Positions 1-9,257 of a DNA stretch of 64,000 nt are shown piece after piece. The notes under the pieces are model-generated. The model searched no databases. It saw only the letters and a program-made list of their open reading frames with translations, and was not told the DNA's origin. The position numbers and the translations under genes are program-made. Position 1 is the first letter of the stretch. Every line of letters starts with the position of its first letter. The DNA lies in NCBI RefSeq assembly GCF_002239585.1, contig NZ_NDFH01000003.1:248001-312000 (forward strand). The letters run 5' to 3'. The stretch comes from Psychromonas sp. CD1 (GTDB taxonomy: Bacteria; Pseudomonadota; Gammaproteobacteria; Enterobacterales; Psychromonadaceae).

Positions 1-218
1 TAGGTAATCGCTGTACTATTGAGTCTGGTTTATATGTAACGGCGGGCTCTAAGGTTAAATTATTAGATAAATCAGGTGCGCAAATAGAAATAGTAAAAGC
101 GCGCGATCTTGCTAATCAAAACGATTTGTTATTCCGTCGGAATTCAATAACAGGCCAAATAGAATGCTTAGCAAATAAGAGTGCGGTTGAATTAAATACG
201 ATGTTGCATTCAAATTAA
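1..218 (+). CDS. dapD: 2,3,4,5-tetrahydropyridine-2,6-dicarboxylate N-succinyltransferase, C-terminal end (partial)
   Basis: The reading frame is open from base 3 to a TAA at 216-218, giving the last 71 residues of a protein whose start lies outside the window. The tail contains a run of hexapeptide-like turns, then KARDLANQNDLLFRRNS and a Lys-Ser-Ala-Val-Glu-Leu-Asn ending. I recall this ending from the long (Pseudomonas-type, about 340-residue) form of DapD, the succinyl-CoA dependent enzyme of the lysine/diaminopimelate pathway. Identification is from memory of that tail, since the catalytic core is not present. A strong terminator follows at 241-266. Confidence 0.7.
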   Translation, partial: GNRCTIESGLYVTAGSKVKLLDKSGAQIEIVKARDLANQNDLLFRRNSITGQIECLANKSAVELNTMLHSN

Positions 219-240
219 GATACGAAAATGAAAGAAAATA

Positions 241-266
241 AAAAAGGCGATAATATCGCCTTTTTT
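241..266. terminator. Bidirectional rho-independent terminator between dapD and yciI
   Basis: A six-base GC-containing stem (GGCGAT at 246-251, ATCGCC at 255-260) has a 3-nt loop and is flanked by five A on the left and six T on the right. It can therefore end transcription of dapD on the plus strand and of yciB-yciI on the minus strand, which converge here. Confidence 0.85.
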
Positions 267-290
267 ATTTTTAAAAGTACAAGAATACGA

Positions 291-602
291 TTAAGTTAAA
301 GGTAATACTTGTTTAAACGGTTTAATGCGCACCGAAGCATAAACCCCTGCTTTTTGATACGGATCAGCATCTGCCCAAGATTGAGCCTCCTCTAAAGAGT
401 TAAATTCTGCTATTACCGTTGACCCAGTAAAACCCGCCTCGCCGGGATCATTGTTATCGATAGCTGGGTTAGGTCCTGCAACAACGAGTCGATTTTGCTC
501 GAGTAGTGTTTGTAAGCGTGCAAGATGTGCGTCACGTGTTGTTATGCGTAATGCCAAGCTGTTTTTGATATCTTCAGAAAAAATAATATATAACATATTC
601 AC
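291..602 (-). CDS. yciI: YciI family protein
   Basis: This is a 103-residue single-domain protein of the YCII family (ferredoxin-like dimeric alpha/beta fold). The family hallmarks are visible: an N-terminal YIIFSEDxxxSLALR segment, [11 protein letters not shown], then AGPNPA and a central GFTGS followed by a WADADPY-like stretch near residue 80. The family contains small enzymes such as 5-chloromuconolactone dehalogenase relatives, but E. coli-type YciI has no firmly assigned reaction, so no function is claimed. Its start overlaps the stop of yciB by 4 bp, so the two are translated from one mRNA. Confidence 0.85.
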   Translation of the reverse strand: MNMLYIIFSEDIKNSLALRITTRDAHLARLQTLLEQNRLVVAGPNPAIDNNDPGEAGFTGSTVIAEFNSLEEAQSWADADPYQKAGVYASVRIKPFKQVLPLT

Positions 603-1171
603 TCCTTGGGTTTATTAATGCTTGAATCTTTATTTGCTTTGTCTTGTGGAATATATTGATAAATATAGAAGCCACTTAATACGGTAAAGAGAAGAGTTGC
701 ACCGAGTAAACCAAATACTTTAAAGTTCACCCATGTTTCTTGAGAGAAGTTAAATGCGACATAAATATTGAGCACTGCAAGAGCAATAAAAAACAGCATC
801 CATGCACTATTTAAGGTGTTCCAAACGTTATTTGGTAACGTTAGTTCTTTACCTAACATTTGCTTTAGAGCTGGTTTTTTTAAGATAAATTGAGTGACAA
901 AAAGAGCTATTGCAAAAAGGCTATATATGGCGGTAACTTTCCATTTAATAAAAACATCATCATGTAGTCCGATGGTTAATGACCCAAAGACTAGCACCAT
1001 GACGAGAGTAATTATTTGCATTTTATCGGTTTGTTTACCATTTTGAAAATAACTGAAAATAAAACTGAGTGTCATGGTTATCATTAATGCGGCGGTTGCC
1101 ATATAGATATCTACCATCTTATAAACAATAAAAAAGATGATTAGGGGAATAAATTCTCTGAATAGTTTCAT
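599..1171 (-). CDS. yciB: Inner membrane septation-associated protein YciB (IspZ family)
   Basis: The 190-residue product is almost entirely hydrophobic, with about five or six membrane segments (roughly residues 8-25, 45-65, 75-95, 118-140, 148-172). The start [18 protein letters not shown] matches the IspZ/YciB family. Family members are inner-membrane proteins linked to cell-envelope synthesis and division in enteric bacteria and Shigella; the biochemical role is unsettled. It lies upstream of yciI with a 4-bp overlap. The distance of 242 bp from trpA suggests its own promoter. The tail after the last helix is short, charged and Lys-rich. Confidence 0.88.
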   Translation of the reverse strand: MKLFREFIPLIIFFIVYKMVDIYMATAALMITMTLSFIFSYFQNGKQTDKMQIITLVMVLVFGSLTIGLHDDVFIKWKVTAIYSLFAIALFVTQFILKKPALKQMLGKELTLPNNVWNTLNSAWMLFFIALAVLNIYVAFNFSQETWVNFKVFGLLGATLLFTVLSGFYIYQYIPQDKANKDSSINKPKE

Positions 1172-1288
1172 TTTTTTCTCTTTAGTTTAAGAATATAGCT
1201 TGGTTGCATTATTACTGACAGTTTAAATTGACGACTACTTCTCTTTATACGCGAGAGAGACGCTTTGTTATTGCCTTATATTATTCTT

Positions 1289-1319
1289 ATAGTAATTATT
1301 GTCTTGCATTATTCGTCAA
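1289..1319 (-). promoter_or_regulatory. Possible promoter of yciB-yciI
   Basis: Reading the minus strand, TTGACG (1314-1319) is followed after 19 bases by TACTAT (1289-1294). The spacing is longer than ideal. It is the best sigma-70 match between trpA and yciB, but support is weak. Confidence 0.3.
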
Positions 1320-1370
1320 TAAATGGACCCGTCTATGAATAAAGTTCATCGAAAATAAAGTCCTAAATAC

Positions 1371-1388
1371 CAGCCAAATTAATGGCTG
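1371..1388 (-). terminator. Weak hairpin downstream of trpA
   Basis: CAGCCA (1371-1376) and TGGCTG (1383-1388) form a 6-bp stem about 26 bp past the trpA stop. Only a loose T-rich stretch follows on the minus strand, so this may be the end of the trp operon or just an mRNA-stabilising hairpin. Confidence 0.4.
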
Positions 1389-1413
1389 AGTGTAAGTGAG
1401 TTGATTTTTTTGG

Positions 1414-2223
1414 TTAATAATGGGTGGCAGCTTTCATTGCTTTTATAAATTTGTGCATATCCTTGAGTAAATTTTGTTGGTTTTGTTGGTTCCCCTCAAT
1501 AATACGGACGACTGCAGAGCCTGAAATTGCGCCCGCCGCACCCGACTTTATCGCTTCTTTTACTTGCGAAGGTGTTGAAATACCAAAGCCAAGAAGCGCG
1601 GGAGGTGCATTATATTGTTGTAATGTACGGATCATGTTTATAACGGGCATTTCTGCTTTAGTTTCACTGCCCGTAACACCTGCTCTGCTTAATAAGTAGG
1701 TATAACCTTGGCTATGTTGGGCGACCTTTTTAAGTGTCTCTGCATCCCCGTTTGGGGGGGCGATGAATATTTGTTGTAGGTTGTATTTTAGGGCTGCGGC
1801 GCGATATGGTGCACTTTCATGCAAAGGTACGTCTGCAATTAAGATAGAATCGACACCCGCCTCTTTACAACGCTCGTAAAAGTTTTCGATACCATTACGA
1901 TAAACTAAATTTACATATAAGAGTAAACCAATCGGAATAGTTGGATGTAAGATGCGGATCTCTTTAATAATTGCTAAACAGCTATCCGGCGTTGCACCAG
2001 CCTCTAAAGCGCGAATTGAGGCTTTTTGGATAGTGGGGCCATCTGCAACGGGATCTGAAAATGGGATGCCGAGTTCAAGTGCGTCAGCTCCTGCTTTGAC
2101 TAAAGTATCAATAATTTCTAAAGAGCGTGCTTTATCGGGGTCTCCAATGGTTACAAAAGGAACAAAGGCACCTTGTTTTGTTGCGGTGAGGCGCTTAAAC
2201 AGATCGTCATAACGGTTATTCAT
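1414..2223 (-). CDS. trpA: Tryptophan synthase alpha chain
   Basis: At 269 residues this has the normal TrpA length. It is a TIM barrel that cleaves indole-3-glycerol phosphate to indole and glyceraldehyde 3-phosphate, passing indole to TrpB. The active-site motif [17 protein letters not shown] is intact, with the catalytic Glu at residue 50 and Asp at 61 (E49 and D60 in E. coli). The phosphate-binding loops GFGIST and [12 protein letters not shown] are present near residues 215-240. The start ATG shares one base with the trpB stop (TAATG), the usual coupling that keeps the two subunits equimolar. It is the last gene of the trp operon. Confidence 0.98.
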   Translation of the reverse strand: MNNRYDDLFKRLTATKQGAFVPFVTIGDPDKARSLEIIDTLVKAGADALELGIPFSDPVADGPTIQKASIRALEAGATPDSCLAIIKEIRILHPTIPIGLLLYVNLVYRNGIENFYERCKEAGVDSILIADVPLHESAPYRAAALKYNLQQIFIAPPNGDAETLKKVAQHSQGYTYLLSRAGVTGSETKAEMPVINMIRTLQQYNAPPALLGFGISTPSQVKEAIKSGAAGAISGSAVVRIIEGNQQNQQNLLKDMHKFIKAMKAATHY

Positions 2224-3410
2224 TACAATATTCCTTTTTGTTCAAAAATATTAGCGACAGTAAAAATATCTTTATCGCCTCGACCAGATAAATTAACAAT
2301 AATAATCTGCTCTTTATCATCTTCTTTAATGATTTTTAAAGCATGTGCTAAAGCATGTGAGGATTCAAGTGCACCAATAATCCCCTCTTGTTTAGCGAGT
2401 GCATGAAATGCGGATAAAGCTTCATCGTCTGTGACGTTAACATAACTTGCTCTACCTGTTTCTGCTAAATGCGCATGTTGTGGTCCGACAGCCGGAAAGT
2501 CTAAGCCTGCAGAAATAGAGTAAGACTCTTGTATTTGTCCATGTTTGTCTTGCATCATTAACGTGTGCATACCAAAAAATATACCTTTAGAGCCTTCTGA
2601 GATAGTGCATCCATGTTTCCCCGTTTCGACACCAAGCCCGCCGGGTTCAACACCGATAAGCTCAACACTTTCATCGGCAATGAAATCATTAAAAATACCA
2701 ATAGCATTTGATCCTCCACCGACACAAGCAATGACTTTATGTGGCAAAATACCTTCTTTCTTTAGGCATTGTTGTCTAGCTTCTTCTCCAATTATCTTTT
2801 GAAACTCGCGTACAATAGTGGGAAAAGGGTGCGGACCCGCAGCTGTTCCTAAAAGGTAATGTGTATCACTAAAGCTACCGGCCCAATCTCGTAAAGCTTC
2901 GTTACAGGCATCTTTTAATGTACCAGCTCCACAGCTTACCGATATTACTTCTGCCCCCATTAAACGCATCCGAAATACATTGGGCTCTTGACGTTTCATA
3001 TCGACCTCACCCATATAAATTTTACATTCAAGATTTAATAATGCACAGGCTAATGCGGTCGCAACTCCGTGTTGTCCTGCTCCTGTTTCTGCAATAATTT
3101 TATGTTTTCCCATACGTTTGGCTAATAATGCTTGGCCAAGCACTTGGTTGGTTTTATGTGCACCACCGTGTAATAAATCTTCACGTTTTAAATACAGTTT
3201 TGTTTTTTTTCCTTTGGTTAAATTACGGCATAGTGTAAGTGGAGTAGGTCTGCCTGCATACTCGGTTAATAATTCGGATAGTTGTGCAATAAAGTCAGGA
3301 TCATTTTGGGCTTTTATAAATTCATTTTCTAACTGTTGTAAGGCGGGAACTAAAATTTGGGGAACATACATACCACCAAATTGACCAAAATAGGGATTTA
3401 ATTTTTGCAT
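2223..3410 (-). CDS. trpB: Tryptophan synthase beta chain
   Basis: This 395-residue PLP enzyme condenses indole with serine to make tryptophan. The PLP lysine is K86 in GGAHKTNQ, the phosphate-binding loop is [10 protein letters not shown] near residue 230, and the [10 protein letters not shown] segment is intact. It overlaps trpA by one base, and 45 bp separate it from trpCF. Length and motifs are normal, so the alpha2beta2 complex should be functional. Confidence 0.98.
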   Translation of the reverse strand: MQKLNPYFGQFGGMYVPQILVPALQQLENEFIKAQNDPDFIAQLSELLTEYAGRPTPLTLCRNLTKGKKTKLYLKREDLLHGGAHKTNQVLGQALLAKRMGKHKIIAETGAGQHGVATALACALLNLECKIYMGEVDMKRQEPNVFRMRLMGAEVISVSCGAGTLKDACNEALRDWAGSFSDTHYLLGTAAGPHPFPTIVREFQKIIGEEARQQCLKKEGILPHKVIACVGGGSNAIGIFNDFIADESVELIGVEPGGLGVETGKHGCTISEGSKGIFFGMHTLMMQDKHGQIQESYSISAGLDFPAVGPQHAHLAETGRASYVNVTDDEALSAFHALAKQEGIIGALESSHALAHALKIIKEDDKEQIIIVNLSGRGDKDIFTVANIFEQKGIL

Positions 3411-3455
3411 TGTTATTACCTTACTAGTAGTGGAAAGTTCACTTGGTTATTTTGA

Positions 3456-4856
3456 CTATTTGTATTTTTTGAGTTGAGAAAAAGCTTTAGCGAGTAACTG
3501 CGGGTCTTTTATTCCGATGCACGTTTCAACGCCAGAGTTAAAATCAAGTCCTGAAAATCCTAATTTGGCCGCTTCGCTAGCGTTTTCTGGTGTAAGGCCA
3601 CCGGCTAAAATGCATTGGCTTTTATCGATAGGCAGTGTTTTTAATAAATCCCAATTAAAGGTTTTACCACAACCTCCTTGCTGTTCACCTACGCGTGTAT
3701 CTAATAGGTGCTTATCAACATTTAAGACTTGAAATTCAGGTAATATTGCACCGATCCCATGCGCCTTCCAAATTTGGCAGTCTTTTGGTAATTGATGGCG
3801 TAGTGAATCGATATAGGTTGCATTTTCATTACCATGGAGTTGTATTACGCGAAGGTGTAATTGTTTGGCGATAGATATAATTTCTTTTATTTCTTCATTT
3901 TGAAATACGCCAACATAAGTGAGTGGGGCGCCGAGCATCACTAAGCGAGCTTGGTGTACATTGATATAACGCGGTGACTGTGTAACAAAAATCAAGCCAC
4001 CGTAAATCGCTCCCACTCTATAAGCATCTGCCGCATGTTGAGCATGAGTGAGTCCACAGACTTTATTTTCACCAAAAATAAGTTTGCGACAAGCAAAATC
4101 AATATTTGATTGTTGCATTAATGTACTACCAATAAGAAACCCTTGTACACGTTGGCTAAGCTCTACAATCTGGGAGTGATTTTGTATACCAGATTCACTG
4201 ATCACAATGGTATTTTTAGGTAGGTCGATAGCGAGGTTTTTGGTACGCTGCAGATCAATACTCATATCACGTAAATTTCGATTATTAATGCCAATGACTT
4301 TTGCATTAAGATTTATTGCGCGTTGGCGCTCTACCTCATTACTTATTTCAGTTAGCACTCCCATATTTAAACGGTGCGCAGTATTGCTAAGTAATTGATA
4401 GGTTTCGTCATCAAGCACTGAAAGCATTAATAAAACAGCGTCAGCTTGATAATGTCGCGCTAAATATATTTGATAAACATTTATAATAAAATCTTTACAC
4501 AACACAGGTTGACTGAGTACATCACGCACTGTTTTTATATATTCAAGGCTACCTTGGAAATATTTCTCATCGCATAAAACGGAAATGACATTCGCATAGG
4601 GAGCGTATTGTAAGGCGATTTTTTCTACATCAAAATCTGCACGCAGTAAGCCTTTTGATGGCGATGCTTTTTTACATTCTAGGATGAAAACGCATTCGCT
4701 TTGAGTTAATGCTTGATAAAAATCACGGTCGCTGGCAATAAGTTTATCTTTAAAACTTTGTAAAGGTTGTTTGATTTGACGATGTTTAACCCATGTTATT
4801 TTATCAGTAATAATATCGTCTAATATGGTTTTAGATAAGAGGCTTTTATCTAGCAT
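3456..4856 (-). CDS. trpCF: Bifunctional indole-3-glycerol phosphate synthase / phosphoribosylanthranilate isomerase
   Basis: Two TIM barrels are fused in 466 residues. Residues 1 to about 255 are the IGP synthase, with ILECKKASPSKG, VLCKDFI, INNRNLRDMSID and VISESGI. Residues from about 262 to the end are the PRA isomerase, with KVCGLTH, QLHGNE, ILAGGL and GLDFNSGVE. Together they convert phosphoribosylanthranilate to IGP. The TrpC-TrpF fusion is typical of Enterobacterales, Vibrionales and neighbours and helps place the organism. Its start lies 7 bp inside the end of trpD, so translation is coupled. Confidence 0.97.
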   Translation of the reverse strand: MLDKSLLSKTILDDIITDKITWVKHRQIKQPLQSFKDKLIASDRDFYQALTQSECVFILECKKASPSKGLLRADFDVEKIALQYAPYANVISVLCDEKYFQGSLEYIKTVRDVLSQPVLCKDFIINVYQIYLARHYQADAVLLMLSVLDDETYQLLSNTAHRLNMGVLTEISNEVERQRAINLNAKVIGINNRNLRDMSIDLQRTKNLAIDLPKNTIVISESGIQNHSQIVELSQRVQGFLIGSTLMQQSNIDFACRKLIFGENKVCGLTHAQHAADAYRVGAIYGGLIFVTQSPRYINVHQARLVMLGAPLTYVGVFQNEEIKEIISIAKQLHLRVIQLHGNENATYIDSLRHQLPKDCQIWKAHGIGAILPEFQVLNVDKHLLDTRVGEQQGGCGKTFNWDLLKTLPIDKSQCILAGGLTPENASEAAKLGFSGLDFNSGVETCIGIKDPQLLAKAFSQLKKYK

Positions 4857-5854
4857 TGACTCATCTCCGCTAATTGTTGAAGTAAGTGTAAAGGTTTGCC
4901 CGTTTGCATCATGTTTAATGCCATTTTTGTACCCGTTTTAAAGTTATCTGCAAGGCCATTAACAACTAATAATGCGGAGGTATTAATTGCAACGGCCGCT
5001 TGTTGTGGTGCACTGCCTTTTCCTTCTAAAATGAGGCTGATAATAATTTTATTTTCATTAGGAGTGCCCCCTAATAACGTTTGGATAGGATAAGTTTGCA
5101 TGCCAAAATCTTGTGCTGATAATGTATACTCTATTATTTCACCGTCGATAAGCTCTGCAACGTGTGTTTTATCATGTAATGCGATTTCGTCAAGACCACT
5201 ACCAAAAACCACCATCACGCGTTGCATGCCAAGTCTTCGTTGTACTTTTGCCATCGGCACAAGTAATTCGGCTGCATAAACACCCATTAACATTGTTTTG
5301 GGACGAGCTGGATTGATAAGAGGGCCTAATAAGTTAAAAATAGAACGTGTTGCAAGTGCTTTACGTACTGGCGCTGCAAAACGCATTCCTGCATGATAGG
5401 CGGGAGCAAATAAAAAACAGATGTTGAGTTTATCTAAACATTGACGTGCACGGTGACTGGGCATATTAACATTTATACCAAAAGCACTTAACAAATCTGA
5501 GGATCCCGATAGACTTGAGACGCTACGACTACCATGTTTACATACTTTTAAACCGCACGCGGCTGCGACAAAGGCGCTTGCGGTTGAAATATTAATGGTG
5601 CCTAGGCCATCTCCTCCAGTACCTACAATGTCTGTAAAAGGATACTCAGGGCTTGGAAATGTTTTGGCATTAGCAATAAGAGCAAGGGCTGCTCCACTGA
5701 TTTCATCAATACTTTCACCTTTTATTTTTAATGCCGTTAAAGCCGATGCTAATATGATGGGATCAATGTCACCTTTTACTACTTGGCTAAAAAAATCAAT
5801 GCTTTGTTTGTGGGTTAAGGATGTCCCCTGATATAAACTTTCTAGAATTTGCAT
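4850..5854 (-). CDS. trpD: Anthranilate phosphoribosyltransferase
   Basis: This 334-residue enzyme transfers phosphoribosyl from PRPP to anthranilate. Visible are the PRPP loop GTGGDGLGTINIST near residue 80, KHGSRSVSS near 107, the anthranilate-site segment around FAPAYHAGMRFAAPVRKALATRSIFNLLG written here only as its parts FAPAYHAGM and RSIFNLLGP, and VVFGSGLDE near 220. It is a stand-alone TrpD, not fused to TrpG as in E. coli. Its ATG follows directly on the trpG stop and its end overlaps trpCF. Confidence 0.97.
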   Translation of the reverse strand: MQILESLYQGTSLTHKQSIDFFSQVVKGDIDPIILASALTALKIKGESIDEISGAALALIANAKTFPSPEYPFTDIVGTGGDGLGTINISTASAFVAAACGLKVCKHGSRSVSSLSGSSDLLSAFGINVNMPSHRARQCLDKLNICFLFAPAYHAGMRFAAPVRKALATRSIFNLLGPLINPARPKTMLMGVYAAELLVPMAKVQRRLGMQRVMVVFGSGLDEIALHDKTHVAELIDGEIIEYTLSAQDFGMQTYPIQTLLGGTPNENKIIISLILEGKGSAPQQAAVAINTSALLVVNGLADNFKTGTKMALNMMQTGKPLHLLQQLAEMSQC

Positions 5855-6463
5855 TTAAAACGCTCCTTCTGGCAATAAAAAATGTAAGCTATTTTGTAAT
5901 AACTGTGCGCCATCACAGGTTAGAATGGATTCTGGGTGAAATTGAAATCCTAATACGCGATCTTTAGGGTGATAAATCGCCATGCAGACACCCTCTAAAT
6001 CAGCAACCACTTCAAGTTCATCGGGAATGTCCGTGCCCACTAAAGAATGATAACGAGCGACTTTAAGGGGGAGTGGTAAATTTTCAAACATACGATTAGC
6101 ACAATGTTGAATTAAAGACGATTTACCATGTACGATTTCTTTACTTTTAATAATCTTTCCCCCATATTGCTCAATTAAAGCTTGATGGCCTAAACATATA
6201 CCGAGCATGGCGGTATTACCCCTGCACAGTTTAATTAGTTCCATCAAGCATCCAGCGTCGCGTGGTCTACCAGGGCCTGGTGACAAAACGAGCAGTACAT
6301 TTCCTAAGCAGTCATCCATTTGTTTTTTTATTTTAAGAGCACTTTGATTATTCCTAAAAATCTTAACGGGGTAGCCTAGGGTTTTAAATTGGTCAACTAA
6401 GTTGTACGTAAAAGAGTCAAAGTTGTCGAGGAAAAACAAGGTATTTTCGTGTGTATTATGCAT
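5855..6463 (-). CDS. trpG: Anthranilate synthase component II (glutamine amidotransferase)
   Basis: This 202-residue class I amidotransferase supplies ammonia from glutamine to TrpE. The oxyanion motif LVLSPGPGRP, the nucleophile motif LGICLGHQAL (Cys near residue 85) and the His-Glu pair in FQFHPESILT (near 170-175) are intact. DNFDSFTYNLVDQF at the N-terminus is typical of the subfamily. It could also serve PabB, but its position between trpE and trpD makes TrpG the primary assignment. Four bases separate it from trpE. Confidence 0.96.
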   Translation of the reverse strand: MHNTHENTLFFLDNFDSFTYNLVDQFKTLGYPVKIFRNNQSALKIKKQMDDCLGNVLLVLSPGPGRPRDAGCLMELIKLCRGNTAMLGICLGHQALIEQYGGKIIKSKEIVHGKSSLIQHCANRMFENLPLPLKVARYHSLVGTDIPDELEVVADLEGVCMAIYHPKDRVLGFQFHPESILTCDGAQLLQNSLHFLLPEGAF

Positions 6464-6467
6464 AGTA

Positions 6468-8054
6468 TTACACCTCTACATCGTTAAGAGTGACACCATG
6501 GGCTTGCGCAATGGCATTTAATACAGCGGCTGCTTTATGTCTGGTTTCATCTGCTTCTTGTGCTGGAACAGAGTCAAAAACGATACCGGCCCCTGCTTGT
6601 GCTTGAGCAATATTGTTTTTTACAAAAGCGGATCGAATCACAATACACGTATCCATATCACCTTGCCCATTGAGATAGCCAACGGCTCCCCCATAACTGC
6701 CCCGACGTTTTTTTTCTACGCTACGCACGAGATCAGACGCTCGAATTTTAGGCGCTCCAACTAAAGTGCCCATATTCATACTGGCTTGATATGCGTGTAA
6801 GGCATCTAAATCTGCACGTAACTTACCAACGACACGGGAGACAAGATGCATAACGTGGCTATACCTATCGACTTTTAATAGTTCTGCTACATGGCGAGTG
6901 CCTGGGATACTGATACGTGCAATATCATTACGCGCCAGATCAACCAGCATTAAGTGTTCAGATGTTTCTTTTTTATCTAAGCGTAAATCTAATTCTAAAC
7001 GGCTATCTAAATCGTGATTAATCGTTCCATCTTTATTTAGCCCTCGTTTTCGTGTCCCCGCAATAGGGTATATTTCGACATCATTGCTCTTTTTTGTATA
7101 TTTTAAGGCGCTCTCAGGCGATGCACCAAAAAGTATAAAATCACTGTCTTTTAGATAAAACATATAGGGGCTAGGATTTGTTTCTTTTAATTTTGCGTAA
7201 GCACCCATTGGATTAGGGCAATGTAAATAAAAACTTCGAGAGGGAACGACTTGGAAAATGTCACCTTTTAAAATATGTTGTTTAAGTTGTATGACAATAT
7301 CTTTGTATTGCTTATCACTCACATCTGTCACTATTTTACCCTGCAAAGGGATTAGGGGCATTTCTGGTGTGGTGAAATTTTCACAAATATCCTGTAATTC
7401 GTTTAAGCGTGTATGAATGCGAATTACATTTGCATCGCTATATATTCCGCCAAAAACAGATCCTAGAATTTCACAGGTTTTATTTTGATGATCTTGAATC
7501 AGGAGAGTTTCGGCAACATAAAAAACAAAATCAGGGCAACTATTTTCACTTTCAGGTACTTCAATTAATTGTTCAAAGGTGGCAATAAAATCATAAGCAA
7601 AAATACCACCGAGAAAAAGTGCTTGGGGATGTTTAGAATGTATGTTTATTTTTTTTAGTAGACTACGTAGTGCATCCATAGGCGATGCACTTTTTAAGCG
7701 TTGCTCTTCATCAATGTCTGAGCCGGCTTTCGGAAACGAGACACAGAGTTTAGTCGTGCTTTGTTTTTCGATGTATTGGATAGAAAACTGTGGCGTAATA
7801 AAAATGAGTAAATCTTTACCGTTATCGGTTAATGTTTCAAAAGTAACTTGTAGGCCATGACACGTTATTTTCAAACACGCATCAAGAAGCATAATACTTT
7901 TTAGATGCGCTTTTGTTGAGATCTCAGCAGAATCAAACAGCAAATTATTTGTTTTATTTTGAGTTAGCTTTTGAAAAAGAGGTAATGATTTTTGTATATA
8001 ACGGCTCTCAACGTGAAAGCTTTTTAAAACACCTATAGGGTGTAATGTGTTCAT
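6468..8054 (-). CDS. trpE: Anthranilate synthase component I
   Basis: The 528-residue product converts chorismate and ammonia to anthranilate. It contains the N-terminal anthranilate synthase domain and the chorismate-binding domain (about residues 250-515), with IAGTRKRG, DLARNDIARIS, and SGGAVGY-type segment SYGGAVGYL. The LLFDSAEI segment near residue 38 corresponds to the LLES feedback element of E. coli TrpE, so feedback inhibition by tryptophan is likely. A good ribosome site (AAAGGAT) lies before the ATG. The gene is preceded by the leader peptide and attenuator at 8192-8320. Confidence 0.97.
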   Translation of the reverse strand: MNTLHPIGVLKSFHVESRYIQKSLPLFQKLTQNKTNNLLFDSAEISTKAHLKSIMLLDACLKITCHGLQVTFETLTDNGKDLLIFITPQFSIQYIEKQSTTKLCVSFPKAGSDIDEEQRLKSASPMDALRSLLKKINIHSKHPQALFLGGIFAYDFIATFEQLIEVPESENSCPDFVFYVAETLLIQDHQNKTCEILGSVFGGIYSDANVIRIHTRLNELQDICENFTTPEMPLIPLQGKIVTDVSDKQYKDIVIQLKQHILKGDIFQVVPSRSFYLHCPNPMGAYAKLKETNPSPYMFYLKDSDFILFGASPESALKYTKKSNDVEIYPIAGTRKRGLNKDGTINHDLDSRLELDLRLDKKETSEHLMLVDLARNDIARISIPGTRHVAELLKVDRYSHVMHLVSRVVGKLRADLDALHAYQASMNMGTLVGAPKIRASDLVRSVEKKRRGSYGGAVGYLNGQGDMDTCIVIRSAFVKNNIAQAQAGAGIVFDSVPAQEADETRHKAAAVLNAIAQAHGVTLNDVEV

Positions 8055-8191
8055 TTTGTTATCCTTTAAATTTGCGTTTTATAATAAATATAGTCTTAAA
8101 ATGTGGGCTATTTATTATCGCCAATATTGGAAAAGGATTAGATTGTTTATATTCATGTTTACTTCTCATTTACTTTTTAAACTGCAAATAC

Positions 8192-8220
8192 AAAAAAAGC
8201 CCGCAATTTGCGAGCTTTTA
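8192..8220 (-). terminator. trp operon attenuator terminator
   Basis: On the minus strand AGCTCGC (8210-8216) and GCGGGCT (8198-8204) form a 7-bp stem with an AAATT loop, followed by a run of seven T (8192-8198). The left arm can instead pair with GCGAGC at 8260-8265 at the end of the leader peptide, giving a mutually exclusive antiterminator. It lies between trpL and trpE, the classic layout for ribosome-mediated attenuation. Confidence 0.85.
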
Positions 8221-8254
8221 AATTTGGTTTAAGAAAATTATATATACAAAAACC

Positions 8255-8320
8255 TCATTGCTCGCGAAGGGAGAATAAGTGCCACCAATAAAGAGTAAGA
8301 GTAATTGTATTAAAAATCAT
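8255..8320 (-). CDS. trpL: trp operon leader peptide with tandem Trp codons
   Basis: A 21-residue open frame begins with ATG at 8318-8320 and ends with TGA at 8255-8257. Its middle reads Tyr-Trp-Trp-His, with two adjacent TGG codons at 8282-8287. The bases at its 3' end (GCGAGC, 8260-8265) are complementary to the left arm of the attenuator terminator, and CAATGAG (8254-8260) can pair with a segment over the codons before the Trp pair (8286-8295, with a 3-nt bulge). Stalling at the Trp codons would free the antiterminator. The ribosome site is weak (GGA about 10 bases upstream). Peptide sequence is not a homology match; the call rests on position, Trp codons and RNA pairing. Confidence 0.82.
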   Translation of the reverse strand: MIFNTITLTLYWWHLFSLREQ

Positions 8321-8348
8321 ATATCATGCATTCCATAAAATCATGTCT

Positions 8349-8380
8349 ACTATCCTTTGTGATAAGTACATTAATGTCAA
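8349..8380 (-). promoter_or_regulatory. Candidate trp operon promoter
   Basis: Upstream of the leader peptide on the minus strand lies a perfect TTGACA (8375-8380). The nearest acceptable minus-10 is GATAGT (8349-8354) after 20 bases, which is long; a partial dyad TATC...GATA lies between. No good match to the TrpR operator (CTAGT half-sites) was found. This region also forms the leader of the divergent gene rnm. Confidence 0.45.
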
Positions 8381-8399
8381 GATTATTTTTAGGAAATTT

Positions 8400-9254
8400 A
8401 TGTTAATTGATTTACATTCGCATAGCACCGCATCCGATGGTCAATTAACACCGCAAGAATTAATAATCCGAGCGGATAATAGACAAGTGAGTATATTAGC
8501 GCTGACTGATCACGATACAACCGATGGTCTAGGTGCTGCGCATCAAACTATCACAGAGCTAGATTTAAAAATAAAATTAATAGATGGCATTGAAATAACA
8601 ACCAATTGGCTAAATCATGAGATACATGTTCTGGGTGTTAATATCGATGTGCAGCATGCAGGTTTGGTTGATCTTATCTTATTACAAAAAGAAAAACGTG
8701 AAATTCGGGCGCTGGAAATGGGTCGTCGATTGGAAAAAGCTAATATTGACGGTGTCTATGAAGGAGCGAAAGCGTTAGCCGGAGAGGGTGCAATAACGCG
8801 GGCGCATTTTGCTCGTTATTTGGTGGAACAAGGGGTTGCACCTACCTTTGCTAAAGTTTTTGATAAGTATTTAAGCAGAGGTAATATCGGCTATGTCCCA
8901 CATAATTGGATAGATATGCATCTTGCTATCCAAGTTATCCATAATGCTGGTGGACAAGCAATTTTAGCTCATCCGGATAATTATAAATTATCCAATAAAT
9001 GGATGCGTCGTTTATTTACAGAATTTAAAGATGCCGATGGCGATGCCATGGAAGTGGCAAGAGGGCAACAATCCCTGCAAATACGTTTACAATTAGCGAT
9101 GTGGAGTAAAGAATATGAATTACTTGCCTCCCAAGGTAGTGACTTTCACTTCATAGGTCGATGGCGAGATCTTGGCAAGGGACTACATTTACCTGATATA
9201 GCGACACCAATTTGGAAAGATTGGGCCATATTTAATGCGTTAAAAGAGAAATAA
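8400..9254 (+). CDS. rnm: PHP-domain 5'-3' exoribonuclease / 3',5'-nucleotide bisphosphate phosphatase (RNase AM, YciV/TrpH)
   Basis: The protein has 284 residues when started at the ATG at 8400, which has an AGGA site 8 bases upstream and gives the family start MLIDLHSHSTASDG. A longer in-frame start at 8343 would run through the trp promoter and is rejected. Metal ligands of the PHP domain are visible: HSHS at residues 6-9, LTDHDT near 38-43, HVLG near 75, ILAHPDNYK near 190, and GSDFHF near 250. E. coli RNase AM trims 5' ends of rRNAs and hydrolyses pAp-type nucleotides. It is divergent from trp and 3 bp upstream of yciO, as in many gammaproteobacteria. Confidence 0.92.
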   Translation: MLIDLHSHSTASDGQLTPQELIIRADNRQVSILALTDHDTTDGLGAAHQTITELDLKIKLIDGIEITTNWLNHEIHVLGVNIDVQHAGLVDLILLQKEKREIRALEMGRRLEKANIDGVYEGAKALAGEGAITRAHFARYLVEQGVAPTFAKVFDKYLSRGNIGYVPHNWIDMHLAIQVIHNAGGQAILAHPDNYKLSNKWMRRLFTEFKDADGDAMEVARGQQSLQIRLQLAMWSKEYELLASQGSDFHFIGRWRDLGKGLHLPDIATPIWKDWAIFNALKEK

Positions 9255-9257
9255 TTA

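Noticed and set aside
1750-1760. G7 run inside trpA as a phase-variable site
   Set aside because: It lies in a coding region that is in frame in full-length TrpA and the run is common by chance; no evidence of variation.
8047-8232. Plus-strand frame over the trp attenuator
   Set aside because: It covers the minus-strand attenuator and the trpE ribosome site and has no recognisable protein features.
8343-8399. Longer N-terminus for rnm (19 extra residues)
   Set aside because: The extension runs through the trp operon promoter, has no ribosome site, and the family starts at MLIDLHSH.
8340-8400. TrpR operator in the trp promoter
   Set aside because: Only a loose TATC...GATA dyad is present; the CTAGT half-sites are missing.
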